From NCBI GenBank assembly GCA_024663395.1, contig JANFAH010000001.1, positions 4,464,001-4,528,000 on the forward strand: 64,000 nucleotides of DNA. Reading direction: 5' to 3'. Position 1 is the stretch's first letter, and each line of letters begins with the position of its first letter. A program made the position numbers and the translations under genes. This DNA comes from Pisolithus tinctorius. Taxonomy: Eukaryota > Basidiomycota > Agaricomycetes > Boletales > Pisolithaceae. Shown here one piece after another: positions 32,420 to 43,460 of this stretch. The notes below the pieces were generated by a model. That model saw only the letters and a program-made list of their open reading frames with translations, ran no database searches and had not been told where the DNA came from.

Positions 32420-33132
32420 TGTCAAGTCCGGGCCTACTCCAACCAACTCCGACGCTTAATAAGGTCTAGAGGAGGGTCCAGAAGCAAGTCCGACACACAG
32501 GGACAGAACTCTGACTAGCGGAGTGTCGGCAGGAACGAAGTCCGCCGAGACAAAGGTGGAGCGGAGTGAGGGCGTTGGGTTTAGCTCATGCGCTACCCCC
32601 TTGCACGATCTCAGCCCTCGTATTTCAGAGGGAGAGTACAGACAGAGAGTCGGAGATCACTCCGATAGACAGAAGACGGAATCAGAGGGAGTAGGAACTA
32701 AGTTGATATTCGTACTGAAGAACAGCGGAGTACAGTACATGTTTTTATACTACTACGGAGGTACAGTAACCGGAATCAGAACTGACATACGGAGACTCAT
32801 AAGTTTTCAAGTAAAACTTCCTGGACGACGAACAAAGGGTAGACGGAGGACATACGAACGGGTAACACAGAACATCCAAAAAAGGAAACAGTCCAGGCGC
32901 TGGACCACGTGGTGAGCGCACTGCGGAGTACCTGACTGCGAAGGTAGTCACATGCCCCTCAGAGAACGGACCGCTCGGTCCAGTAGGAGAGTAACACAAG
33001 TCCGACAGCAGTCGGAGCGGAGATTGTTCGTAAACAGCAGACATTGGGCGGAGTTGGTGCGGAGTGAGTGAACAACCGGCGGAGTACGGTGCGGAGCGTA
33101 TAGGGACTAATAATGAACGCACGGTCGTGACA
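32420..33132 (-). repeat. 5' LTR of A1 with TATA box and predicted RNA start
   Basis: 713 bp. On the minus strand a TATAAAAAC box (32749-32741) is followed 33 nt later by AGTACGAATAT (32716-32706), which is both the expected transcription start and the self-primer. Target repeat CTTGC follows at 33133-33137. Confidence 0.9.
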
Positions 33133-34007
33133 CTTGCGACATATGTGACACAAATGCAACCCCTCTCGAGTGACTTCGACATCCTCTGCACTCTAGGTCA
33201 CCCAGTGCTACATCCCCCTCTGTCAACTCACTTCCCCCATGGTCGCATCACCATCCGACACTCTCCCTAGTCATTGTGATGAAGTCTGACGCTTGTGATG
33301 GGTGTACAGTTGCCTATACTCGCTCACCAGCACTCTTCAGGTCCGCACTATGGGTATGTAAGTGCTTTGCTGTCGTTCTCATTCTCTTCTTGTTCACTTC
33401 TATTCAGATCACTTTCACTTCATTTACATTTAGTCTCTCTTTTGATTACTGACACTATTCTGGCCTCATGGCCCTCATTATGTTGACCTCACCTAATTCC
33501 CATCATTTCCTGTCAATCTTTTCACCTTTGACATCGCTTACTTCATAGTTACATACTTGGCATGTAGCTACACATATACCTGTCTTCATTGACAGGAAAA
33601 TAACAACTTTGAAGCCCCCAAGTTAGAGATAGAGAAAGGAAGCAGAGTAACGATGTCGACACGATCCCTACTGTTTCCCTTGCCTAGTGCTGAGTCGCAG
33701 GCATAGTTGCAACAGCTTTCCAGGCTAGCTTGAGGCCTGCGCACTCCCTGGACCATTGCGCTTTTCATTTACAGGTCAAGCAACTCGAGCAACTCAGTTG
33801 CATTCATTCCCTCCACCCTCCTACTGCTAGAGCAACTCCTCTTGGGTTGAACTCACCCCCTTCAGATTGCCTGTCCCTAGGCTGGAGCCCACATCCCATA
33901 CTAGGTAGCAGATACCTGCTCCCCACAGTGGAGCTCCATCAGAGTTCGAAGTACTGCTTAAAAACACATGTTAGGGTACTGAACCTTTGTCCCTTCCTCC
34001 CATCATC

Positions 34008-35235
34008 ATGCCTTCCCAGTGTCAGAGCAAGACCCCCCAACCAACCCCTGGCCACGTCTGCAACTACTCCCAAGTAGCAGATGAAGAGCTAGTCGTCCTG
34101 ACTGATGACTCCACTGACACTGAGCGAGAGAAGTCTGTGGAGAAGGTGTGCTGACAAGAGGAGGTTGAGTGGAGGGAGAGAGAATGCAAGGCAGAGCGCA
34201 AGGCCAAGCATGAGGAGGCCAAGAGGCAGAAGGCGGAGGAGGAGAGACTGGAGGCGGAGCGGAGGAAGAGAGCAGAGGAGGAAGAGGAGGCTCGAAGGAA
34301 GAAGGCAGCAGAGGAGGAGGCAGAAAGGCAGAGGCAGAGGGCTTCTGAGGAGAGGACTCAGGCCAGGTGGGACAAGGCTGCACAAAGGTGAGTGGTGGAG
34401 TACTGTGAGTCAGGTGGAGCTGACTCAGTTTTATTTTCTTAGACTATGTGGTGTGGTGTACGATGTCAACACCACCCAGAGGGTCCCTGGGACCTCTGTG
34501 GTGGTCACCACTACCAGGTGGCCACCCTGCACTTGCTGTGTAGCGAGCCTGACTGCAGGGCAGTGTGAGCCAGGACAAGGCAAGACCAGGGCCTGTGTGC
34601 CCTGTCACAAGAAGAAAAAGGTATGTAGTTGGACAAGGGAGGATGTGGTGGCAGGACCATTGCAGAAGAGAGTGGGGACAGGGAGCTCCTGAGGGGAGAA
34701 GAAGAAGGTACTGCAAGGGAAGGGGAAAGAGAGAGCAACGGAAACGGAAGAGGCGGACAACGAGTGGGAGGCAGGCAGAGAAGACGAGGAAGAGCCAGCA
34801 ACACCGCATGAGGGACCCTTAGGAGTGGGGGTCTCCTCCTGGTGGACGGAGTGGGAGTGGGAGTGGCAGCTGCAGGCTGTGGAGAGGTACGCAGCAGTGC
34901 ACGAGAAGGCTGTGACAGCCTTTGAGAGGATGGCAAGGGCAGTGGAGTGGATGGCGGTGGCTGCAGAGCGGACAGCTGACGAGTGGGTGCTGTACCACAC
35001 CTGGGCAGAGTGGGCAGAGATGAGGAGGAGGGAGGATGCACAAGAGGCCAGGATGGCTGAGCTCAAGTGCACAGGCAGAGGATGGAAGAGGCCTCAGTTG
35101 GAGGTGGTGGAGGACAAGAACAAGGAAGTGGACAAAGGTGCAGAGGGGGATAACGAGGAAGAGGAAGAAGTTGGAGGAGAGAAGGAAGGCAGAGAAGAAC
35201 AGGAGGGTGGCAGAGGACAAGCGATGGAAGAGTAG
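34008..35235 (+). pseudogene. A2 antisense accessory gene, full length but with in-frame TGAs
   Basis: Exons 34008-34387 and 34443-35235, with intron 34388-34442 (GTGAGT...TTCTTAG), sum to 1173 nt, about 390 codons in one frame. Order: PQPTPGH start and VADEELVVL; an Arg/Glu/Lys coiled coil (about 45-126); a cysteine cluster beginning CTCC, with CVPC and C at the same spacing as in A3; a Trp-rich segment SSWWTEWEWEWQL; a helical region VERYAAVHEKAVTAFERMARAVEWM; and an acidic tail (NEEEEEVGGE). In-frame TGAs in exon 1 (near 34152) and after GTGSS fall where CGA or CAA stands in other copies. It lies between the pol stop and the 3' LTR on the opposite strand. Function is unknown; a transcription factor-like nuclear role is inferred. 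Confidence 0.75.
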
Positions 35236-35300
35236 AGTAGTTTTCTTTTCTTTTCTTTTTCTTTCTTTTTTTTGTTTTTTTTTTTTTGTCTTTAGTTTGT
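35236..35300. other. T-rich tract after the antisense gene
   Basis: The plus strand is T/C only for about 60 bases; the pol strand is correspondingly purine-rich. The same tract follows the antisense gene in A3 (42067-42115). It may serve the 3' end of the antisense transcript or act as an extra purine-rich primer site. This is inferred from position only. Confidence 0.35.
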
Positions 35301-35447
35301 ATTTTTTGTACTACTACGAGATAGACTTGTGATTTTGTTCATGACTCTGAGAAGTGAAACGGATAAGTGGAGAAAATTCTAAAGTACCTAAGGTAGTTCA
35401 GTAAGAGGTGGAGTTGGCCTGCAGAGGAGGATTATGTAGGTGGAGTA

Positions 35448-38400
35448 TTATGGTGGAGGTTGGTATGGGCCAGGTTTGTGTGGATAGCATTCATGGAAAG
35501 TGGATACTATGTCAGAAGCATGATCTAGCTCAGTTGCAAGCAACCAAGAGGTTTCTTCGTCGGTGTTCTCATAACCAGCCCAGTGGACTAGATACAAGAG
35601 TTGACAGTGGCAGCGATGGTGGTCCACCTTAGAGTCAAGTATCTCCAATACTTTGTACTCAAGGTCACCATTGACATCCACTGGCAGAGGCAGAGGTTGT
35701 TGTCGGTTTGGGAAAGGGTTAGTTGCTGTGGCTTCCAGTTGTGAGACATGGAAGACCAGATGTACCGAGCACATAGAGTCAGGGAGCTTAAGGGTGACAG
35801 AATGCATACCTGGCCTGGCCAAGATGGTGAATGGACCTAAGTACTTTTCAGAGAGTTTTTCCAAAGGATGAGTGGAGTGGAAGTACTTGGCTTTGATGTA
35901 GGCCTGTTCTCCAACCTTAAACTCAGGTGGAGGTATGCACTTGGCATCTGCTGGACCCTGGTAGCGCTGCTGAGTGGTGGACATTTCGGAGTGGAGGAAG
36001 TCATGAAGGGCAGAGAGCTCAACAACATAGTCATGAGCCCTTGGAGAAGTGAAGTCTTGGTCAGGGACCACAGACAGGTTTGGATGGTATCCCTTGTTAG
36101 CAAAGAAGGGAGAAACTCCAGTAGTTGCACTTGGTGCATTGTTGAAAGTGAACTCCACTAGAGGTAACAGCTCAGCCCAGTTGTCTTGTTGGTAGTTGCA
36201 GTAGACACAAAGGTACTGTTTGAGGGTCTGGTTTGTTTGCTCGGTCTGGCCATTGCCTTCTGGGTGGTAACCTGAAGTGAAGTGAAGATGCATATCAAGG
36301 GCCTTTCCTAGAGAGCAGAAGAAGTGTGAGACGAACTCAGGACCTCTGTCAGAGGTGACATTAGCTGGAACTCTGTGCTTGGAGAAGACATGGGTTAGGA
36401 AGAGCTTAGCAAGTTTGGTGGAGGTGACGGAGTCGTGGGTGGGGATGAACACCGCTTGCTTTGAGAGGCGGTCCACTACCACAAGTATGGCGGAGTAGCC
36501 ATTGGAGTTGGGGAGGTGTTTGATGAAGTCCATGGAGATGGAGTTCCAAGGTCTCTCTGGGATGGGGAGTTGCTTCAGTAGACCATAAGGGCAGTGGTGC
36601 GGAGTTTTGCTGCATCCACAGGTGGTGCAGGACCTGACATATTCTTTCACATCGGAGCAGAGGTTAGGCCACACATAGTCCCTGTGGATGAGTTCTAGGG
36701 TGCAGTTTTGCCTGAAATGGCCTGCTAGAGGATGGTCATGCTTAAACTGAAGCACTTGAAGGCAGAGGTCATCAATGTCAGGGACAAAGATGTGACTGTC
36801 AAGGCGGAGTAGACTGTCGGAGTCCAGGGACCACCAAGGCTTAGTCGGAGTTGGAAGATGGCTGGTGGAGACAGGGTCAGAGGGTAGGGCAGAGATGATG
36901 TCAGAGTGCAAGCACTCAACATCAAAGACCATGGTGGCACAGAGCACAGGTGCCATGAGGGTGGTGGTATGGAGGGACAATGCGAGTTGCTCCTGTGTAA
37001 ACATAGGGCAGAGATTATGAGGATATACCTGCATGTAGTCCCTATCCCCCCCTTTTGGGTAGACGTCCCAACATCATGTAAGTGTGTCAGGTTTGGCTCC
37101 AAGGCAGCCAGGTTGGAAGCAGATGGAAAGGTTGAACTGGGAAAGGTACTCCGACCAGCAGGCCTGTTGACAGGTGAGAACCTTAGAGGTGGAGAAATAC
37201 TCAAGGTTTTTGTGGTCTGTCACCACGTCAACAGGTAAGGCAGAACCTTCCAGGTAATGCTGCCAATGGTGGAAAGCCTCAAAGATAGCCAACAGCTCCT
37301 TGTCATGGGTATCATAGTTGAGTTCTGGCGCAGTCATGGTGCAAGAGTAGAAAGCGACTGGGCAGAGTTCACTGTCGGAGCAGGTGATTGACAAAATGCC
37401 AGCAATGGCATAGTCAGAGGCATTGGTTTCAACCATAAGTGGAGTGTCAGGAACCCAATGAGTGAGGATAGGAGCAGAGCTGAAGGCATCCTTCAGGCAG
37501 AGGAAAGCGGAGTGGCACTCCTCGGAAAAGTTCCAAGGAGCACCCTTTGGCATGAGGCGAGTGAGTGGAATGATGATGTCGGAGTAGTTATTAATGAATC
37601 ATCTGTAGAAATTTGCGAAACCAAGGAAAGACTGGATGTCTCACACCTTCCACTGCTCAGGCCAGTTGCGGACTGCCTGAACCTTCTCAGTGGACATGGT
37701 GAGACCAGAGGGAGAAAGAACATAACCAAGGTACTTGATGGAGTCGGAGTGAAACTTGCACTTCTCTGGCTTGGCATAAAGGCCATGCTTTCGAAGGTGG
37801 CAGAGTACCTCTTTTATGTGTTTGTGATGCGACTCCATGTCCTGTGAATAGATTAGGATGTCATCAAGGTATACCACGACGCAGACATTGAGCATGTCTG
37901 CAAAGATGCTATTGATGAATCACTGGAAAGCTGCAGGTGCATTAGTCAGACCGAATGGCATTACCCGCCACTCGTAAGAACCATAACGAGTGTGGAAAGC
38001 TGTTTTCCATTCATTTCCATCTGCTATGTGGACTAGATGATAGTCATGGCAGAGATTGATCTTGGTGTAGACTTTAGCGCAGCTTGGAGAGTTGAGTAGG
38101 TCGGAGATGAGTGGCAGTGGATAGCAATCTTTTTTCGTGATTTTGTTGAGTCCTCGATAGTCTACACAGAGGCGGAGTGAACCATCCTTCTTCTTTACAA
38201 AGAGGACAGGGGCACTGTGAGCAGAGGTGGACTGTTTGATGAAACCATAGCCAAGATGCTCGTCAATAAAGGTATGTAGAGCTTCAAGCTCTGGCAGAGA
38301 AAGAGAGTAGATCGTGCCAATGGGCGGAGAGGCTCCTTCCTTGAGGTTGATCTTGGGATCGAACAAGCAGTGTGGCAGAAGTTCTGTGGCCTTGTCTTTA

Positions 38401-39173
38401 CTAAAGACATGGGCAAACTCATGATACTCAGGAGGAACCAAGGAGAGGTCGGGAGGCAGAGAAGAAGCGGAGGATGCATGAAGCTTCACGTCATCAGTGG
38501 AGAGCTGTAAGCAGAACTGTCTAGAGCCAGGGAGGGCACAGGCTCTGACATACACAGCAGCATTGATGAGTGAGATGAGTGGAGTGGAGCCTGGTGAGTC
38601 TGTTGGAGGTGCAGTCAGAGGTGCAAATGGAGTGGAGGGTGTTGGATCTGGAGTGGAGGTCGCAGCAGAAGATGATGAAGGTGCCTGGGGTGTCAGCATT
38701 CCCTGTAACGATGGTTTGAACGATATACTGCCCAGTACCCAGCCAATCAATGGATTGAAGCAGGTGAGCCAGTTGTGTCCTAATACCAGCAAACATGAAG
38801 AATCCAATGGAGTAACATAAAACGAAATGGAGTTGACATCGCTGGAAGGAAAGCAGAGGGTAAGATCTACTTCTTGGGAAATGACAGCATTTGTACTACC
38901 ATCAAACAAGTGGAGCGGAACTGGCAGAGAAATGGAGGAAACAGGAATGGCATATTTTTTGATTATGAATGGGTCTACGAAACAATGAGAAGAGCTGGAA
39001 TCAATCAACGCAGAAACAGTATCAACAGAATAGTCAAGAAGGGTTACAGATGGAAGTAAAGAGTTGGGACTAGAAAGAGCAGATGCATTGAGTCAGATGT
39101 CCAGTTGCACACAGTTGGGATCAACACTTCCTCCAGGCTGTGCGAGCTCCCTGGAGGAGTGGACTAATTTTTT
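35448..39173 (-). pseudogene. pol: A2 pol (decayed)
   Basis: It is collinear with A1 pol from the frameshift to the chromodomain, but interrupted by stops. Examples are TGA at LT*CWDVYP (near 37074), YR*FINN (near 37603) and FQ*FINS (near 37920). At the first two, A1 has CGA. Many Arg codons have become Cys, His, Gln or Trp. The protease reads DSSSSHC instead of DSGSSHC. All domains are recognisable ([26 protein letters not shown]). Not functional. Confidence 0.92.
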
Positions 39174-40447
39174 GGCTCTGCCTTCTCCACAGGCGGAGTG
39201 GGTGGAGTTCCAGCCATAGCTGCATGGGCTTTGGCTGCGTGAGAGGTGGACTTGGGACAGTCCTTGGTGGAGTGGCCAGCCTGACCACAGAAGAGGCAGA
39301 GGTTGTTTTTCATCCTGCACTGTCGTTCAGTGGAGGTGAGTTTGCCATCCTTGCCCAGAAGATGGGCAATATCGGACTTGGGTGTGTTGGACTTGGGTGG
39401 ATCTTTCTGTTTGCCCTTGCCCTTGGTGTCAGACTTTGGAGTGGAGGATGAGGATGACAATTTAGTTTTATTGTCAGAGTTGGAAGACTGCGACTTGTCA
39501 GAGGCAGACTTGGTGGTGTGCAAGATCTCTGCTTTGTGCTCCCAGTAGTGTGCATCGATGGTCTGAGCAAGTTCATGGAGTTGTGCGAGGGTAGAAGGTT
39601 TTCCAATGCAAGCAATCTCATCCTTGATGTAGTCTGGAAGTCCGCTATAGAAGCGGTGGTGGAGTGCACCGACACCGTAGTCCTTGACTTGTGAAGCCCA
39701 GTGATTGAACTCCATGACGTATTTGGTAATTCGAGAACCATCCTTCATGGTGAGGTTCTTGAGTTGTTGGACAGCATCTGCTATGGCATCATGTGGACCA
39801 AAATTAGTTGTGAGTTCTTGTAAGAACTCATGGTAGTCATCCATCCAGAGCAGGTGGTCATAGTTGTCAGGGTTTAGCAGGTCCAGCTCGAACCAAGCCA
39901 GGGCCATACCCTTAAGATAAGACTGAGCAAAGGTAACTTTTGCTCTGTCAGAGCGGAATGCGCGAGGGCGGTCTTGGAAGTTCAGCTTGCATTGTACAAG
40001 GAACTCGTGGAGTTTCTTAGGGTCAGAGCCGTCGAAGGTGTCAGGCTTGTGGACCTTGGTTTTCGGAGTGGAGTCCCCAGTGCATGAACTAGACCACGCA
40101 AGTGCATGGACAGCTCTAGCAAGAGCTATGAGGGGATCCTCTGGTGGCTCAGCCAGGTCTTCGGGGATATCCCCGTCACTGCTGTCCCCACCATCGGGAT
40201 CACCATCAGGATAACCAGGGTTGGGGTTGGGTCCATCATCTCGATTACGAGGAGGCGGAGTATGGAAGGCTGATGGGTGGAGGTTGGAGTGACCAGCTTG
40301 TGAAGTGCTTTTGCCTTCAGCATGAGAGCGGCGTCGAGCAGAGAAAGATTGGAATTGTTCAATGATGGAAGGGAGTTGACGCGGATTAGCTAGTGCTACA
40401 GCGAGGTTCTCAGTGACCTCTCTCTGGGATTGAGCTCGAGTTCTCAT
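39164..40447 (-). CDS. gag: A2 Gag, open but diverged
   Basis: 427 codons without a stop, the same length as A1 Gag. Differences are mostly Arg to His/Gln/Cys, as expected from CpG decay. The zinc knuckle CLFCGQAGHSTKDC is intact. Whether it is still expressed is unknown. Confidence 0.88.
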   Translation of the reverse strand: MRTRAQSQREVTENLAVALANPRQLPSIIEQFQSFSARRRSHAEGKSTSQAGHSNLHPSAFHTPPPRNRDDGPNPNPGYPDGDPDGGDSSDGDIPEDLAEPPEDPLIALARAVHALAWSSSCTGDSTPKTKVHKPDTFDGSDPKKLHEFLVQCKLNFQDRPRAFRSDRAKVTFAQSYLKGMALAWFELDLLNPDNYDHLLWMDDYHEFLQELTTNFGPHDAIADAVQQLKNLTMKDGSRITKYVMEFNHWASQVKDYGVGALHHRFYSGLPDYIKDEIACIGKPSTLAQLHELAQTIDAHYWEHKAEILHTTKSASDKSQSSNSDNKTKLSSSSSTPKSDTKGKGKQKDPPKSNTPKSDIAHLLGKDGKLTSTERQCRMKNNLCLFCGQAGHSTKDCPKSTSHAAKAHAAMAGTPPTPPVEKAEPKN

Positions 40448-40495
40448 AATGGTGTAAGTTTTTTGGAAGACAGAAAAGGAGATCGTACAAGTGCC

Positions 40496-40506
40496 AGTAT
40501 GAATAT
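40496..40506 (-). promoter_or_regulatory. A2 primer-binding site, covaries with its LTR
   Basis: Plus strand AGTATGAATAT pairs exactly with ATATTCATACT in the A2 5' LTR (40794-40804); the A2 3' LTR has the same version. Relative to A1, both partners changed at the same pair. Confidence 0.7.
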
Positions 40507-40508
40507 AC

Positions 40509-41220
40509 TGTCAAGTCCAAGCCTACTCTGACCAACTCTGATGCTAAACAAGGTCTAGAGAGTGGTTCGGAAGCAAGTCCAACACGAAGGAACAGAACTC
40601 CAACTAGCAGAGTGGTAGCAGGAATGAAGGCCACTGAGACACAGGCGGAGCAGAATGAGGGCATCGGGTTAGCTCATGCGCTACCCCCTTGCACAATCTC
40701 AGCCCTCGTATTTCAGAGGGAGAGTACAGACAGAGAGTCGGAGATAACTCTGACAGGCAGAAGACAGAATCAGAGGGAGTAGGAACTAAGTTGATATTCA
40801 TACTAAGGAATGGCGGAGTATGATACATGCTTTTATACTATTACGGAGGTACAGTAACCAGAATTGGAACTGACATACAGAGACCTAGAAATTTTCAAGC
40901 AAAAACTTCCTAGATGACGAATGAAGGGTAGACGGAGGACATATGAACAGGTAACATAGAACATCCAGAAAAGGAAACAGTCCAGGCGCTGGACCATGCA
41001 GTGCACGCGCTGTCAGGGAGAAGTCCGAAGGTAGTCACATGACCTCTCAGAGAAGGGTCTGCCCGGTCTGGTAGGAGAGCAACACAAGTCCAACAGCAGT
41101 CGGAGTGGAGATGGTTTGTAGACAATAGAAGGTGGGCAGAGTTGGTGCAGAGTGAGTGAATGACCAGCAGAAAAGGGTGCGGAGTTAGTGATGACACAGG
41201 ATGAACGCATGGTCATGACA
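40509..41220 (-). repeat. 5' LTR of A2
   Basis: 712 bp, TGTCAAG...ATGACA, followed by target repeat CTGGA at 41221-41225. Confidence 0.88.
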
Positions 41221-41544
41221 CTGGAAGGAAGAATCATGGGGCTGAGCACTTTAAGTGAGTGTGAGAATGGAGTCAATATCTTTGGAAATGGTGGAGATAC
41301 AATGAAAACCGGAATGCTGTACATGGGTGCTAAAAACCTTTAATGTGTGCTTAACTTGCTTCCTCTTTTCTCTTTAGCACTGATGACTTGTTCTTGTGCA
41401 AAGGATGACTGTTAATGTCCAGCAGTCTTTCTACACATGAGGCCTCTAGTCTTCATCTGCATGGCATGGGCATTGTGCACAACTTGTCAATGAGTTAGGC
41501 AGAGTCAGCTGTAACCATGTCCACAACACCTTTGGTGTGTGACA

Positions 41545-42066
41545 ACGTGAGGGAAGGGAAAGGAGAGAGCAACAGAGATGGAGGAAGCAGACAACAAGTG
41601 GGAGATAGGTGGAGAAGATGAGGAGGAGCCACAGACACTGCACGAGGGACCCTCAGGGGTGGGGGTCTCCTCCTGGTGGGCAGAGTGGGAACGAGAGTGG
41701 CAGCTTCAGGCTGTGGAGAGGTATGTGGCAGCACCCAAGAAGGCTGCAACAGCCTTCAAGAGGATGGCAAGGGCAGCAGAGCAGATGGCAGAGGCCACAG
41801 AGTGGACTGCCAATGAGTGGGGGCTGTACTGTGAGTGGGCAGAATGGGCAGAGATGAGGAGGAGGGAGGATGTGCAAGAGGCCAGGATGGCTGAACTCGA
41901 GCACAGAGGCAGAGGATGGAAGAGGCCTCAGTCAGAGGCAGAGGACAAGAACAAGGAAGCAGATGAAGGTGCAGAGGGGGATAATGAGGAAGAGGAAGAA
42001 GTCGGAGGAGAGAAGGAAGGCAGAGAAGAACAGGAGGGTGGCAGACAACAAGCAATGGAAGAGTAG
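41545..42066 (+). pseudogene. A3 antisense accessory gene, second part
   Basis: It continues exon 2 after the E2 insertion: SSWWAEWEREWQL, KKAATAFKRMARAAEQM, AEMRRREDVQEARMAEL and the acidic tail ending QQAMEE-stop. The frame is open to TAG at 42064. It matches A2 34720-35235 closely. A T-rich tract follows. Confidence 0.7.
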
Positions 42067-42271
42067 AGTAGTTTTCTTTTCTTTTTCTTTTTTCTTTTCT
42101 TTTTTTTTTGTCTTTAGTTTGTATATTTTTTGTACTACTACAAGATAGACTTGGGATTTTGTTTGTGACTTTGAGAAGTGAAACGGATAAGTGGAGAAAA
42201 TTCTAAAGTACTTAAGGTAGTTTGGTAAGAGGCAGAGTTGGCCCATGGAGGAGGATTATGTAGGCAGAGTA

Positions 42272-42550
42272 TTATGGTGGAGGTTGGTACAGGCCAGGTT
42301 TGTGTGGATAGCATTCATGGAAAGTGGACACTATGTTGGAAGCATGATCTAGCTCAGTTGCAAGCAACCAAGAGGTTTCTTCATTGGTGTTCTTGTAACC
42401 AGCCCAGCGAACTAGATACAAGAGCTGACAGTGGTGGTGGCAGCAGTCCACCTTAGAGTTGAGTATCTCTGACACTTTGTACTCAAGGTCACCATCGACA
42501 TCCACCAGCAGAGGTGGAGGCTGATGTTGGTTTGGGAAAGGGTTAGCCAC
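42272..42550 (-). pseudogene. A3 pol, chromodomain end
   Basis: Open frame carrying YKVSEILNSKVD, YLVRWAGYKNTNEETSWLL and TELDHASNIV, ending GLYQPPP-stop as in A1. It is separated from the rest of A3 pol by the IR element at 42560-45922. Confidence 0.85.
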
Positions 42551-42804
42551 TGTGGCTTAACTTCAGTCAACCCCCCTCGGAGACCTATTAGGTCTGGAGA
42601 TTTTGATATAAGTATTAACCTAATAGGTGTCATTTTGTTGGGAATTCCCAACTTTTGGGGATTCTCCACCACCATTCCTGGAGATTCTCCATTCCCTAGC
42701 TGGAGATTCTCCAGGGCAGCAATTTGATATGGTTGGAGAAAACATTTTCTCTGTAATATATATATATATATTATACATCAAATGAAAGGGTAGCTGGGGT
42801 CCAA

Positions 42805-43145
42805 GTTGGACTTTCTCCAGGCTAAATGGACCCCCTTTCCAGGTTGATCCTGGGCTTTCCCCAGGCTAAATAGACCTGCTTTCCAGGTTGATCCTGAGCT
42901 TTCCCCAGGCTAAATAGACCTGCTTTCCAGGTGAACCTGGAATTTCCCCAGGCTAAATAGACCTGCTCTCCAGGGTGAACCTGGGCTTTCCCCAGGCTAA
43001 ATAGACCTACATTCTAGGCTGACCTGGGTTTTCCCCAGGGTAAATAGACCTACTTTCCAGGCAGAGCATGGGCTTCCCATAGGCTAAATAGACCCCTTTC
43101 CAGGGTGAACCTGGGTTTTCCCCAGGCTAAATAGACCCACTTTCC
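42805..43145. repeat. Tandem repeats in the left IR arm
   Basis: About seven diverged units of 44-49 bp with the core CCCCAGGCTAAATAGACCTG and TTTCCAGGTTGA. The reverse complement is found in the right arm at 45405-45700 with a slightly different unit count. Subterminal tandem repeats are common in Mutator-like and hAT elements as transposase-binding sites. That role is inferred. Confidence 0.7.
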
Positions 43146-43460
43146 CAGGTCATGTCCTGGTGGGGATTCTCCATGCATCAGGAAAACAGTGGTTGTTCTA
43201 ACTGTTCTAATCACAACTTATCTCAGAAAGGTAGATTTATGAGTGGAATGGATGCCAAGAAACATCTAGAGCAAGTGAATTAAGAAAGACACAGACACAT
43301 ATGGTTCTATAGAGTACTGTCAAGTCTGAGCCTACTCTGACCAACTCTGATGCTTAACCAGGTCTGGAGAGAGGTGTGGAAGCAAGTCTGACACAGATGA
43401 ATGGAACTCTGACTAGTGGAGGATTGGCAGGGACATGAAGCATGCACTCAGGGGCAGCTT

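Larger units (their letters stand above)
26198..33132 (-). mobile_element. Element A1, youngest and apparently complete Ty3/Gypsy chromovirus
   Basis: 6935 bp with two 713-bp LTRs, 5-bp target duplication CTTGC (26193-26197 and 33133-33137), intact gag and an uninterrupted pol frame. By hand comparison the LTRs differ at roughly 18 positions, nearly all C/T or G/A changes at CpG. The order on the minus strand is 5' LTR, primer-binding site, gag, -1 frameshift, pol (PR-RT-RH-INT-chromodomain), truncated antisense gene, polypurine tract and 3' LTR. It may be mobile, or have been so recently. Confidence 0.93.
26118..33927. repeat. Solo LTR X, split by A1
   Basis: About 870 bp after removal of A1, running from TGTGGGGAG to CTCCCCACA. 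It interrupts the A2 interior. The flanks GCAG/GTGG are both one CpG transition from GCGG in A1, giving a 4-bp target duplication. Pieces are 26118-26197 and 33133-33927. No coding region is seen, and no second copy occurs in the window. Confidence 0.65.
25266..41220 (-). mobile_element. Element A2, Ty3/Gypsy chromovirus, nested in E2
   Basis: LTRs at 25266-26000 and 40509-41220 are flanked by matching 5-bp repeats CTGGA (25261-25265 and 41221-41225), so this is one insertion. It contains gag (40447-39164), a decayed pol, the full-length antisense accessory gene (34008-35235) and, near its 3' end, solo LTR X carrying A1. It differs from A1 mostly by CG to TG/CA changes. Confidence 0.9.
23720..41544 (-). 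mobile_element. Repeat E2, split by the insertion of A2
   Basis: The left piece is 23720-25265 and the right piece 41226-41544. Together they match E1 end to end. Its ORF piece at 24701-25207 is described separately. E2 interrupts exon 2 of the A3 accessory gene. The flanking duplication is not clear (GATGC and ACGTG). Confidence 0.7.

Noticed and set aside
33138..33927. Host gene between A1 and A2
   Set aside because: This stretch rejoins 26118-26197 to form one TGT...ACA unit (X) with a 4-bp duplication. The small ORFs inside show no family motif.
42805..43145. CRISPR-like regular repeats
   Set aside because: The units are contiguous and diverged, with no unique spacers. They are mirrored in the opposite arm and belong to a eukaryotic transposon.
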